NCBI GenBank assembly: GCA_947568835.1 | Contig: OX387606.1 | Coordinates: 23,041,225 to 23,105,224 of the forward strand | Reading direction: 5' to 3' | Origin: Protonemura montana | Taxonomy: Eukaryota; Arthropoda; Insecta; Plecoptera; Nemouridae | DNA: 64,000 nucleotides | Part shown: positions 25,640 to 36,252 of the stretch, one piece after another | Numbering within the stretch: position 1 is the stretch's first letter | How the letters are laid out: each line of letters begins with the position of its first letter | The notes under the pieces: model-generated | The model's database searches: none | Told to the model about the DNA's origin: nothing | What the model saw: only the letters and a program-made list of their open reading frames with translations | Translations under genes and position numbers: made by a program

Positions 25640-27416
25640 TTCCGTTTCTGGATTCTGGATTCCAGTGATAATTGACCTTCCGACGCGCCTAGTCGTACAG
25701 TTTGCAACGCACGAAGTCGTTGAAGCCGAAATAAGAAGGAATCCATGCGAAAGATACGCGATGTTCTCATTATAATGCGGCAGATATACAAGGTACGAGT
25801 CCAGTCCAGGTAATGCGCACACGAAATTAGAATAAAAAATTAATAAACAAGCATTATTAACGACCTAAAGTGGACTGTGCTCTCGTAGCGTTAATGTGGT
25901 TAGAGAGGGGGGGGGGGGGGGGGGGAGTGGCCCCCCGACGGAGAGGTACCGTGTTGGGAAGGTAAGTGTCATCTGCCACTCAACTTGCGTGCGACTCCCG
26001 CGGTGCCGAAGGTAGAGGCGGAAGCCCGAACGGTACTTGCTCGAGCCCATTTGCAGGCACTTCGTCGGTAACTCGCTGACCAGCCTGATGGATATCGACA
26101 AGGGGTGGCTGCTCCCAGAAAGCCGGAGACCTAACTGTAAAAAAAACACAACACATTTCTGTCGGTATTTTGTGCCGAAAGATCATGTATACCCCTTTTC
26201 AGATGTCTCGCAGTTTCTCCGTTGGAGTTTTTAGCACAGGAAATGCAGCAAACATGCGAAAACCAAACGAATGTCTTTCCGTCACCAACTCCAACAACCA
26301 CACACACACTCACCTGTATATCGTTTCTGCTTCTAGGTTTTTTTGTCGCCTCGAAAAGTCGATCGAGCCATGTTCCAGTTTCTTTGCCAGAACTTGGAGA
26401 CCGAAAGTAAGACGAAATACTTTGTCACGGACCATGGCGTTGCCCCCCCGACAATAAGAGCTGTCTTGTTGTAACGCCCCCTGCTGTTCTTGAGATGCAC
26501 TTTACGCAGAAGTGTCATCCTCATCATGGACCCTTCCTAAGGTAGGCAAAAAGATACTACAAGGACAGAACCGCGTTCGATGACTTCATGCGGGATTTCT
26601 CGTGGTCACTGCACCTCTACTGTTCGATCTCTCAGCTGGTATTCTTCACTGTCTTGTCGTTAACATTGCTTGCTTGTCCATCCGCCATATTGGACCCGGC
26701 TTTGAAGGTCTGTCTTTAATGTGTGAATGTTGCTTCCATAAATTATTGACTATTATCTAGAATATGGTGTCGTTATCAATGCCGTTTCAAATCCATAGCC
26801 ATCTTGTGCACGGCCATAGTGTGGACATAGATATGGATAGCATTGGATATGGATACATGAACATGGATAGTGTGAGGCGAAAGGGTTAATTCTTTCAATT
26901 CATTCCGCTTCAGCGTGCAGCAATGTCATCGGCTGTCCTTTTGGTGACAGCCAGATTTCCCCAGGGGATCGCGTTAGTCTAATTTTATGACCCCGAGGAA
27001 AATATAAAGTCGAGAATCTCACGGATTAGAAAGCCACGGAGACTGACTGACAGCTGGGAGGAATTCATTACAGAAACCAGCAGCAAAGCTAAAAATTAAA
27101 AAAAAAATAATTGCTTTTAATCAAGTTTAGCGTATAATGTTCTAGGATTTATACGGGATCTGACGTGCGCTTCGCTGTCTCGGTTATTATTAACAATATC
27201 GCGATAAAGTGCACGCTATTAACATCACAATTACACATGCGATGCATTCGGGCACGGCTCCTCCAGGAGTGGCTCCTCCACTCTTGGTGAGCCAGAGCGC
27301 CTTGGACATCAGAACCGAGGGTAGAGTTACTCTTTATAGTTTTGCTGCTCGAAAAGAAATTTTATGTACATTTATTGGATAATCCGTTGAAGCATGGAGC
27401 ATTTTGGTTACACATG
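25640..27416. other. intronic sequence, no gene recognised
   Basis: Mixed composition. A G-run is listed separately, and a run of ATGGATA-like words sits at 26825-26875. Nothing else recognised. Confidence 0.5.
25907..25925 (+). repeat. poly(G) run of 19
   Basis: Uninterrupted G tract. Similar C tracts occur at 28277-28289 and 39423-39440. Such runs are prone to sequencing-length error and can form G-quadruplexes. Confidence 0.95.
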
Positions 27417-28142
27417 CCGAATGCAAGGCACACGTGGCGCTCTCACTACCAGGACAGCCGGTCACCAGGATCGAACCTGGGACCTCGCGAATGCAAGGCA
27501 GACGTGGCGCTCTCACTACCAGGATAGCCGGTCACCAGGATCGAACCTGGGACCTCGCGAATGGAAACTAAACATGGCGCTCTCACTACCAGGACAGCCG
27601 GCCACCAGGATCAAACCTGGGACCTCGCGAATGCAAGACAGACGTGGCGCTCTCACTACCAGGATAGCCGGCCACCAGGATCGCACCTGGGACCTCCCAA
27701 ATGCAAGACAGACATGTTCTCACTACCACGATAGCCGGTCACCAGGATCGAACCTGGGACCTCCCAAATGCAAGACAGGCATGGCGCTCTCACTACCAGG
27801 ATAGCCGGCCACCAGGATCGAACCTGGGACCTCCCAAATGCAAGACAGGCATGGCGCTCTCACTACCAGAATAGCCGGCCACCAGGATCGAACCTGGGAC
27901 CTCCCAAATGCAAGACAGGCATGGCGCTCTCACTACCAGGATAGCCGGCCACCAGGATCGAACCTGGGACCTCCCAAATGCAAGACAGGCATGGCGCTCT
28001 CACTACCAGAATAGCCGGTCACCAGGATCGAACCTGGGACCTCGCAAATGCAAGGCAGACATGGCGCTCTTACTTCCAGGATAGCCGGTCACCAGGATCG
28101 AACCTGGGACCTCGCGAATGGAAACCAAACATGGCGCTCTCA
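27417..28142 (-). repeat. 70-bp tandem array of a tRNA-Ala-like unit, about 10 copies
   Basis: On the minus strand each unit reads as a tRNA-like body: a D-arm-like CTGGTAGTGAGAGCGC, then CTTGCAT with TGC in the anticodon-loop position, then GAGGTCCCAGGTTCGATCC, whose GGTTCGATCC is a textbook box B. The T-stem pairs CCAGG with CCTGG. The joining segment AGCCGGCT is nearly self-complementary and could serve as a shared acceptor stem. The anticodon stem does not pair, so these are not normal tRNA genes. Most units keep box B; two carry changes in it (near 27607 and 27677). Confidence 0.8.
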
Positions 28143-28949
28143 CAAACCCCAGCGTTTTGGGACATGTCTACTCGTACATTCACACACCCTGCTGCGATTT
28201 AAACAAAAATAAAGCCAACGCGAGTCGTCGTCACCCATGCGATAGAATTTAATCCGGTGACCTGACATGATTAAGTCCCCCCCCCCCCCTCCCCCAGCTT
28301 CCCGTTCATTGGGTCTAATTGCGCCGGTGTCAAACGCTCGGCGGGCCGGAGCGACCCTGATCCACGATTCACGTGATTGATAAAATCTCGCTAATCTGTG
28401 ACACATTTTGTAAGACTTTATTCGCATCAGACAAGCACCCTCTCCTCCCCGCCCTTCAACCAAGCTTGGGGTGCTGGGGGGTTGGTGCGCGTGCGCTAAG
28501 CTACCCCGTGTAATCCGAGCTAATCGCCGAGCGCTGAGCGCTACGTAGCGGTGTAGCGGTGTAGCGGGCACTGGAGACTACAGGACCGCTGGATCTACGT
28601 CAAACAAGCCGAGCTTGGCTTCCGTGCAGACGCAGTCGCAAACCTGCATGTTGTTGAATCAGAACGAGGTGGATCCCAAGTCTAGTTTTGCAACGGATAA
28701 AAGGTTGTGTACCAAAATCACACAAAATACAGCGACATCGTCGTTAAACAGCTGTACACTCGCACGGTTGGATTCAAGTTCCGTGCAGATTTCGATCTTG
28801 CAAAGCTTCGATCGTTATGGCATTGGGGTATGGTAATACTCCTTGGATTTGATGGCGTAAACAAAAATTGTGAACGTTGTGTTTATTTATGAGGTTGTTC
28901 CTGATTCACTCCCATTTTGTAAAGCTTAGATTATTGACATTATGACAAT
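28143..28949. other. intronic sequence, no gene recognised
   Basis: Contains a C-rich run at 28277-28295 and a GC-rich patch at 28430-28580. No exon or repeat family was seen. Confidence 0.5.
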
Positions 28950-29420
28950 CACAGCTGTCTTAAAAATTGCAGGTCGTAAGATTGTGCATAATTGCAAAGC
29001 ACAGCTGTCCTGATACTTGCAGGTGGTAAGATTGTGCATAATAGCAAAGCACAGCTGTCTTGATAATTGCAGGTCGTAAGATTGTGCATAAAAGCAAAGC
29101 ACAGCTGTCTTGATAATTGCAGGTCGTAAGATTGTGCGTAATAGCAAAGCACAGCTGTCTTGATAATTGCAGGTCGTAAGATTGTGCGTAATAGCAAAGC
29201 ACAGCTGTCCTAATACTTGCAGGTCGTAAGATTGTGCATAATAGCAAAGCACAGCTGTCTTGATAATTGCAGGTGGTAAGATTGTGCATAATAGCAAAGC
29301 ACAGCTGTCTTGATACTTGCAGGTGGTAAGATTGTGCATAATAGCAAAGCACAGCTGTCTTGATACTTGCAGGTGGTAAGATTGTGCGTAATAGCAAAGC
29401 ACAGCTGTCTTGATACTTGC
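28950..29420 (+). repeat. 50-bp minisatellite with an E-box in each unit, about 9 copies
   Basis: Unit begins GCACAGCTGTCTTGATAATT, continues GCAGGTCGTAAGATTGTGC and closes ATAATAGCAAA. Every unit carries CACAGCTGTC, an E-box of CAGCTG type. Because 50 is not a multiple of three and the unit lacks stops on the minus strand, three overlapping minus frames stay open; they are not genes. Confidence 0.95.
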
Positions 29421-29661
29421 CTGCTGTCCTGATTTGACGAGTAGGTAGCTCCAGTAAAACCTGGGTGTATTGTGTAGGCTGCCACACTTTATAATAACAC
29501 GTTGTTAACTTTATATCATTCGTCTAGAATTATAAATATATATATGTTACTATGCAATTATGATTATCGCTAGCGATGCCATTTAGCGTGGCTGGCTTAC
29601 GATGCTGGAAATAATTGTTACACTGTTTGAAATGCAGGGTTTTTGGTTATTCTAGTGTTTT

Positions 29662-29700
29662 CATCATTCGCTTGCTGCTGAAACCAGCAAGCGAATGATG
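29662..29700. repeat. perfect 16-bp hairpin
   Basis: CATCATTCGCTTGCTG and its exact complement CAGCAAGCGAATGATG are separated by seven bases (CTGAAAC). A related segment without the left arm, CTGAAACCAGCAAGCGAA, occurs at 19735-19753 in similar surroundings (GCAGGGTTTT upstream), so the hairpin belongs to a dispersed repeat. Confidence 0.8.
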
Positions 29701-29735
29701 GAAAGGAAGTTAGACTGGATTATTGTGCAAACAAA

Positions 29736-29803
29736 CCGGGATAGAAGCCTGGACCTCCCAATTGCCGTCAGGTGCTCTATCAACTGAGCTATCCGGGTAC
29801 ACA
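29736..29803 (-). repeat. tRNA-like sequence (tRNA relic or SINE head)
   Basis: On the minus strand TACCCGGATAGCTCAGTTGA is followed by TAGAGCACCTGAC, a well-preserved acceptor and D-arm with a consensus box A. A weaker T-arm follows (GGCTTCTATCCC where GGTTCGAATCC is expected). The anticodon arm pairs poorly, so I do not call a functional tRNA. Confidence 0.55.
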
Positions 29804-29837
29804 TATTCCTGCTTTTTCGGGGTCCGATAAAGAATCC

Positions 29838-29955
29838 CTACAATATGTCAGAGCAACACCGGCGCCAGGTGGAGATCGGGGTTCGATCGGAGTCCACGTT
29901 TGGGCATCAATTTTTGAGACGGTTATAGTGTTCATAATAAGTCAATTGTATACAA
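29838..29955 (+). mobile_element. tRNA-derived SINE copy (family with GGTTATAGTGTTGTTAATAATAA tail type)
   Basis: CAGAGCAACACC, GGTGGAGATCGGGGTTCGAT, TTTGGGCATCAATTTTTGAG and ACGGTTATAGTGTT match the copies at 42302-42385 and 42600-42775. The 5' end with box A is degraded here. Confidence 0.75.
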
Positions 29956-30269
29956 TATTTATATTGCGTGGTTTTTCTTGCTATTTCACTGCGAAAGGAA
30001 ATTTAAATAAATGGAATTAAAAAGTGTGAAATACTTTTGGAAATGGTGTTCCTTTTTCTGAATGGTTATCGCAGGGTTTGGTATACAGAACAGGATAGCT
30101 CTTGAAAAAATTGGAATGCGGCCTTTTGACCCTCGTGAAAGGGTGAAAAGGTTCAACTGAGATCGCTGACCTTCTGATAACAGACCAGTTATTCTGAATC
30201 GACCTTTGGTCCATCAGCCAGGACGGTTTACCAACATCATCAAGCAATATTGCTTAGAATAATTGTAAC

Positions 30270-30690
30270 AATTAGCGACATTTAACAAAAATTATTTCAA
30301 TGGGTTTTGAATGCTTAGTAAAGGGCTACTAAATTTCCCAACGTTTCGCAACATATACTAGTTACTTCTTCAAGGGTAAGAGCAGTCCTGACAATTTTCC
30401 AATAACAAAAGAACCACATAAAATTATAACAATTACCAATTCAAGCTTCCTGAATGCATCTAAATAAAATAATCAGGGTAAAATAAAATAATTTTATTGA
30501 GATGCATTTAGGAAGCTTGAACTTGGTAATTGTTATAATTTTATGTGGTTCTTTTTTTATCGGAAATTGTCAGGACTGCTCTAACCCTTGATAAAGTAAC
30601 AGGTACAAGTTACGAAACGTTGGGAAATTCAATTGTTCTTCACTTGGCATTCAAAACCCAGTTGAAATACTTTTTGTTAAAACTAGTGCT
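30270..30690. repeat. fold-back element, about 200-bp arms
   Basis: The left arm (from about 30270, with TTATTTCAATGGGTTTTGAA and CCCAACGTTTCG) is the inverse complement of the right arm (CGAAACGTTGGG, GCATTCAAAACCCA, TTGAAATAC) to about 30690. The arms meet near 30470 with roughly 20 bases between. Arm-internal words such as GGAAGCTTGAACTTGGTAAT and TGTCAGGACTGCTC pair across the centre. One arm recurs alone at 40495-40605 and a shortened inverted pair at 44775-44930. Confidence 0.8.
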
Positions 30691-30854
30691 AAGTTTACAT
30701 CAAGTAGACATGAGTCTAAAAACCATAATTAGCGACATTATTCGGGAGCCCCAAATATGATATCACCAAAATGACCCTCTGATATAATTCAGTCTTGGTT
30801 CGAATACTTTCTAGAAAACAATTATTAAAAGGGACATACTTCTCACATCAGATA

Positions 30855-30975
30855 TATAATTAGCCGGTGGGCCATAATTGCAATTACGAGTGGTGTAATT
30901 AGATTGTGGACAATTACTAGCAGTAATGAGTAATAGTTTGTGAGGTTATAATTTCGGCAGGTAATTCATATGATA
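30855..30975. promoter_or_regulatory. dense homeodomain-type site cluster
   Basis: ATAATTAG, CATAATTGCAATTACG, GTAATTAG, ACAATTAC, AGTAATGAGTAATAG and GTAATTCA fall within about 120 bases, the densest such cluster in the window. An enhancer of the surrounding homeobox gene is a reasonable guess, but AT-rich chance is not excluded. Confidence 0.3.
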
Positions 30976-31671
30976 TCACTGCAACTGATAGGACATGAGC
31001 TACAATTAAACGCAATGCTGATTCGCTAGAACAACTTCAAATTTGAGCGAATCATAATCTCTTCTCAGAGCCACCTGGATGCATGCACTTTTATAGAAGC
31101 ATATGCACCTGAAGACCAGACCCAATGAGAAAAAACACGCAACATTTCTTTTGAATAAACAATTTAATGCCAAGTACTCAAGAAATGATACTTTGAACAA
31201 ATGCACTTCACTTATAATATACCTACATACAATAATTGAAAAAACGCTGGCAATGTTTAACATAATAATTAGAAATAATTCTCGTTACATCGTAACTGCT
31301 TATCGTCGCGATCTGTGAACCCATCATCAATCACAGAGGCGTCATTTTAATTCGTTATTAATTCAAGGCTAGGCGATGGTAACCACGTTGCACATGTAGT
31401 TTCTAGTCTCGGTGCACCGATGCAATTGCCGGGTGTACTGCACGCACGGCGAGTTGTGGGCCTTCGTGCGAGCGGCCAATTGGAGCAAATGACACCCATC
31501 GAGTCAAGGGAGCAAGACTATCACTGGTATCAGCACATTGCGGACGATGCCGAACGTGGCAATCACGTTTTGTTAAGTCATTTTCATTAGCGCGTGAGCT
31601 GCGTTATTATTTCGCTGCCTTGTTATGAGTTTCCGATCTCTACCGTTGGTTGCGCTTGGTCTAAAGCTTAG

Positions 31672-31983
31672 GGAGCTGTCTTTTGTGACAGAGCTGTTCC
31701 TTTTGACAGAGCTGTCTCTTGTGACAGAGCTGTCTCTTGTGACAGAGCTGTCTCTTGTGACAGAGCTGTCTCTTGTGACAGAGCTGTCTCTTGTGACAGA
31801 GCTGTCTCTTGTGACAGAGCTGTCTCTTGTGACAGAGCTGTCTCTTGTGACAGAGCTGTCTCTTGTGACAGAGCTGTCTCTTGTGACAGAGCTGTCTCTT
31901 GTGACAGAGCTGTCTCTTGTGACAGAGCTGTCTCTTGTGACAGAGCTGTCTCTTTTGACAGAGCTGTCTGTTTTAAGAGAGCT
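31672..31983 (+). repeat. 18-bp minisatellite, about 16 copies
   Basis: Unit GAGCTGTCTCTTGTGACA, nearly invariant in the middle and diverged at both ends. Since 18 is a multiple of three and the unit has no stop in two of the frames, both strands read open (LVTELS on plus, SVTRDS on minus). Flanking codons give no sign of a real protein. Confidence 0.95.
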
Positions 31984-32275
31984 TTTTGAGCTAGGCGACG
32001 ATTGGTTTTCTAAAGGTCTAAAGTTTTTCACCAGATTAATGGTAAATAAGTTCCTTGACCCTTGATCTGTGTCACAATGTAATTTTCATTTCTCAAGAAA
32101 TTACTGAGGTGTTAATTTTGATCCGAGGAAACTTGTCAAAAAACTTCAGGCTGGGTTTTAAGCTCTTAGCAAATGAAATTTTTTTTTTAATTGTGAATGT
32201 AATGAACTCAAAGCCTGTGATAAATTTTTCCCCCGAACTTTAGAGGAAGGTCGTGTAGACAGATTTGAAAAGGTA

Positions 32276-32352
32276 AAAGTTGAAGATCAGGGTTCGAGTC
32301 GCCGAATTTGATATTCATTTTTAAAAAGATCGTCAGTCATAATAATAACAAA
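32276..32352 (+). mobile_element. diverged fragment of the tRNA-derived SINE
   Basis: GAAGATCAGGGTTCGAGTCG, ATTCATTTTTAAAAAGA and CATAATAATAACAAAA align with the box B, middle and tail of the copies at 42302 and 42600. Confidence 0.5.
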
Positions 32353-32837
32353 ATACTTCTTCCATAACAAGCATTCGTGTAAAGTAAGTTGTAATTGTGG
32401 TGTAATTTTACACGATCAACGTGGTCCAAGCCCCCTATTGTTGTGTAGGTACATAACACAAGCAAACATGCAAACACGCAATACGACGAGCATTAGTTCA
32501 CCTTGCGACCACGCAAAGCGAGCCAATCGCCACCTGCCACTAATCGAGCACAGCACGTTTCCGTCGTCGAACTCGTGAAGTCACGACGTCCTAACGGCGA
32601 GAACCGTCCGCTCCTGGAGCTGCTCGTAGAGACCCTACTTCAAAACACCTTCCTGGTTATACCTGGTTATAGAAACATCCTCGCGAGCTGTAGTAATGTC
32701 TTCGAATAGGAAGTCTGAGCAGATAAGCAGTCCTCTGCTTGACTGGTCAGAATATATAAAAATATTGTTGTATTTCTGTCCCCGCAGCCATTTACATCAG
32801 CACAAAATGCTTCTACGCGAGCCGTTGTGCTTTGTGC

Positions 32838-33342
32838 GATACCAGCACGTTGTGACCGAACGGTTTGCTGTGTTGGAAACACCGATTCTATTTAGATCAC
32901 CGAAGTTAAGCAACACTGCGCTGGGTCAGGTATTGGATGAGTGACCATCATACACATGACCAGTTCTGTTCGGGAGAGAGGCTGGAGGGATGAAAGTTAA
33001 GCAACACTGCGCTGAGTCAGGTATTGGATGGGTGGCCGTCATACACATGACCAGTTCTGTTCGGGAGAGAGGTTGGAGGGATGAAAGTTAGTACAGCAAC
33101 TTCATTCGCCTTGCTTATCAACCTCTCGACAGCATGGATTTGTGGAGGAATCCTGCTGTTCGCGTTGTACCGTCCTTCGGAAGGGACGTTAAGCCGGTGG
33201 TCCCCTTGATGCTATTCGACAGGAGTATAGGCTACGTGCCGGCACCGGGTTTCCCCTCCTCCCTTCTAGGCTAGGTTAGGTTCATCATCATCCACTCATT
33301 CACCGACACCATTAGACCAGTGCCGCATGGCCAGATATCAAA
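32838..33342 (+). mobile_element. 5S rRNA-headed SINE, nearly full copy with two heads
   Basis: Begins with a 5S-like 5' part (GCGATACCAGCACGTTG), then GTTGGAAACACCGATTC, GATCACCGAAGTTAAGCAAC and GTATTGGATGAGTGACC. A linker (ACACATGACCAGTTCTGTTC) leads to a second head, then the body (CTCGACAGCATGGATTTG, CGCGTTGTACCGTCCTTCGG, GTGCCGGCACCGGGTTTCCC) and tail (TCATCATCATCCACTCATTC). The tail stops at CAAAAC, where hAT-like sequence begins. 5S-derived SINEs are known as the SINE3 class in fish and elsewhere; they rely on a partner LINE for movement. Confidence 0.88.
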
Positions 33343-33856
33343 ACGGGACCGGAATCGGAATCGAAATCGGAATTTGGAATCGGAATTTTTTATTTTGCCG
33401 AAAAAATTCTATTCAAAATAAACACTTTGTCTTTTGTGGTCTGTGGGCTGAACTTGCTGAGAATAAAACAGGTGAAGGTTGGTAGGTAAACATGTAACTT
33501 TGTTTTATCATTGTTATTAGAAGTATTTTTGTTTCTACTACGAATTCAATTCTTTGCAGCTGGTTACTTTCGGTGGTTTGATTTTCGGTGCGAAGTCGCG
33601 TAGGGCGGCCGTCGACTTACAACCTATTTACATTTCTAACAAGTTCAGTTAGACTAACCCCTTTGTCGGGACGCCGACAGCGTCGCAGTCCACATTTTTA
33701 TAATTCGTATTTTGCTAGAGACCGAACAGAACAATTAAAATCAAAATCATAAGTTTTACTGTGCGTTTCCTGGAATCGGATTCGGAATCAGAATTTATAT
33801 TTTGTGTAACATGGAATCGGAATCGGAATTGAAAAGCATACAAATTCCGGTCCCTG
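33343..33856. mobile_element. possible non-autonomous hAT-like DNA transposon
   Basis: GGGACCGGAAT near 33345 and ATTCCGGTCCCTG at 33844-33856 form a terminal inverted repeat of 11-13 bases whose outer end CAGGG fits hAT ends. GGAATCGGAATC subterminal repeats occur at both ends. It begins where the tail of the 5S-headed SINE breaks off. I could not find an 8-bp target duplication or transposase-like coding sequence inside. Confidence 0.4.
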
Positions 33857-34255
33857 CTGGAAACCTCCTGTAATTACCAATTATCAGCCACCTTTGTGCG
33901 AGGAAACCATCGTAATCGACGCGAACATCTCGTAGCGTGATTACCCGGCGCTGTGCAACAATGTATATGCTGTTTACAATTGCTGTGCATGTACTTCGTG
34001 TGCACGCCTCCTAGCGAGCAATTGCCGCACCAGAGAAGCGTGAAGTAGGTGTGTGGTTTACCCTAGAGATCCCTGTGAGATCCCCGTGCAGCATGCAAAT
34101 GAAACGGTCGTCAAGAGTTACCATAGGAAATGTGATATTTAGGGATCAAAACACTGGGTAGATGATCAAACTTTAGCTGATAATCACTTGTACCTGATGA
34201 GATTCTTTCATCGGTAGACCCATTAAGAGTCCCGGCTAGCTGCAATTATTATTAT

Positions 34256-34690
34256 TTATGGTGTTTAACGACGCACTGTTTTGACAACTGGCCCTGCGGC
34301 ACTGGTCTAATGGCGTCGGTGAATGAGTGGATGATGATGAGAATGATGATGAACTTAACCTAGCCTGGAAGGGAGGAGGGGAAACCCGGTGCCGGCACGT
34401 AGCCTACTCCTGTCGAAGAGCACCAAGGGGACCACCGGCTTCACGTCCCTTCCGAAGGACGGTACAACTCGAACAGCAGGATTCCTCCACAAATCCATGC
34501 TGTCGAGAGGTTGATAAGCAAGGCGAATGAAGTTGCTGTACTAACTTTCATCCCTCCAACCTCTCTCCCGAACAGAACTGGTCTTGTGTATAATGGTCAC
34601 CCATTCAATACCAGACTCGGCGCAGTGTTGCTTAACTGCGGTGATTTAACGAGAACCGGTGTTTCCAACACGCCAAACCGTTCGGTGCTA
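34256..34690 (-). mobile_element. 5S rRNA-headed SINE, full-length copy with one linker and one head
   Basis: On the minus strand it runs from CCGAACGGTTTGGCGTGTTG and GGAAACACCGGTTCTCGTT through the 5S box A and box C words, linker, and body (CATGGATTTGTGGAGGAATC, CGTCCTTCGGAAGGGACGTG, CCGGCACCGGGTTTCCCCTC). It ends in TTGTCAAAACAGTGCGTCGT and TAAACACC. It is the best guide to the element's length, about 435 bp. It faces the copy at 32838-33342 tail to tail, 0.9 kb apart. Confidence 0.9.
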
Positions 34691-34699
34691 GCTGCAAGA

Positions 34700-36250
34700 A
34701 CCGCAGGAGTGAGAAGGTGCCCGTCCCGTTCCGGTGGCCAGAGTATTGCGAGGATGGCGAGCATCAAACCCCTTTGTAGCCGGGTCTTGCCAGGCAAGGT
34801 ATACTTAGGTACATTTCAGCCAAAATGGGATACCATCTCCTTGCGAAGATCGGTATCACCGTCTCTCGCGGCCAGCCAATCCGAAGACTTGCCGGAAAGT
34901 CATTGTAATCATCACTTTTGCAGAAGAAGGCAGGAAACGCGATCGGATCTCACTCGCTGAAGCTTGTTATTTTCTTCTAATCAGCAGTCTGTGGACCGCC
35001 GAAAATGTGTATCATATGATTCAATTGTTGGAATTAAATTAGCTGTAGTGTCTGGCATTATGAATGATAACACTTCTGCTGCAAAACAAGGCTGCGTTCG
35101 CTGCGTTCGAAGCGTGCTGCGCGATAAGCCCGCGCAGATAAGCCGGACCGTTCTGCCGCTGCGCGAGAGATTGCGATCGCTGCGCGGATGAGGTGCGTGG
35201 GTTGCGTGCGCAGCGGACGACGACTAGTAGAGCGCGACTCGGGCATGTGCAAAGGTCGTGGTGTGGTATGTGTCCATCAATCATGGGCAATGAGGTGGCT
35301 GTAAAAGTGCATCTTACATTCAAGACGCGAGATATATCTGGGAATGATTTTTTTAATTTGATTTTAAATTGAGTTAGAAAGGCGTTGATTAAACGAAACG
35401 ATTTTCTAATCGCACAAAGCTACAGATACATTTATTCTATGAGCTTTGAGTTATGTCCACTTCTTTACAGGACCAGACAGGTTCTCGACAGGATCTCGAT
35501 TCTATTTTAGTTAGCTACGAATGACAATATTTAAAAAATCATAGCAAAAATATTTTCATATAAATGTAAATTGTGCCACTGCTCAACGATAAGCTTTTGA
35601 TTTGATTTTACCTCTCCCCAGACAGTTTTTCAACCCTTTTCAAACCTGATACTTACCATTGCGCTCGCAACTTGTAAAAGATCCAAACTATTCGCAACCA
35701 ACATAGTCTGAACTGAAGTCAAGGAAGAAAGCTCACACCGTTCATTTGCATGCCTGGGTTTCCACACCGAGGTGTCCATGAGCTTCGAATGAAGCTAATT
35801 GCGCCGGGGTGCCACCCAGTCATCATGAAATCGCACACAGTTATAATACCTAGACAACTCAATCAAGCCGTCGACTTAATGTAGGAAAAACGAGCCAGAC
35901 GCTCTCTGAAATTAATTTCCTCCGCGGTTCAGCGCATCGACGGGATTGCAGTAGACCAGCAATCATATCTACATAACAAAACATTAAACATCGCGGCCGA
36001 ACAATCGCCGCCGCCGCACACAGACATTTCGGTAATTCCTTCCACGCCAGTTTAATAATTCGCCTCTTATTTTAATTGTCGGCAGTTTTTTTTTGTGACT
36101 GCGGTAAGGGGGGCGGGGGTTCTTTTGTTAGTCATCGCGTTCTACGGCAGATCGCACTTCCGATGAAGACGTTCTCACCTCGATTAACACTGGGACTACA
36201 CTACATTCCATCCTAAGAATTAAGGATGTTTCTTGAGAACAGAGTGGCGT
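34700..36250. other. intronic sequence, no gene recognised
   Basis: A CpG-rich patch with GCG-rich words lies at 35085-35260; the rest is AT-rich. No exon or repeat family recognised. Confidence 0.5.
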
Positions 36251-36252
36251 GA

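Noticed and set aside
27417-29420. CRISPR-like array of regularly spaced repeats
   Set aside because: The repeats are contiguous tandem units without unique spacers, and the window is eukaryotic.
28926-29487. Three overlapping minus-strand frames of up to 175 codons
   Set aside because: Produced by the 50-bp E-box minisatellite.
29736-29803. Functional tRNA gene
   Set aside because: Box A is good but the anticodon stem and T-loop are broken.
31573-32065. About 150-codon frames on both strands with SVTRDS / LVTELS repeats
   Set aside because: Produced by the 18-bp minisatellite; openness on both strands and non-coding flanks argue against a gene.
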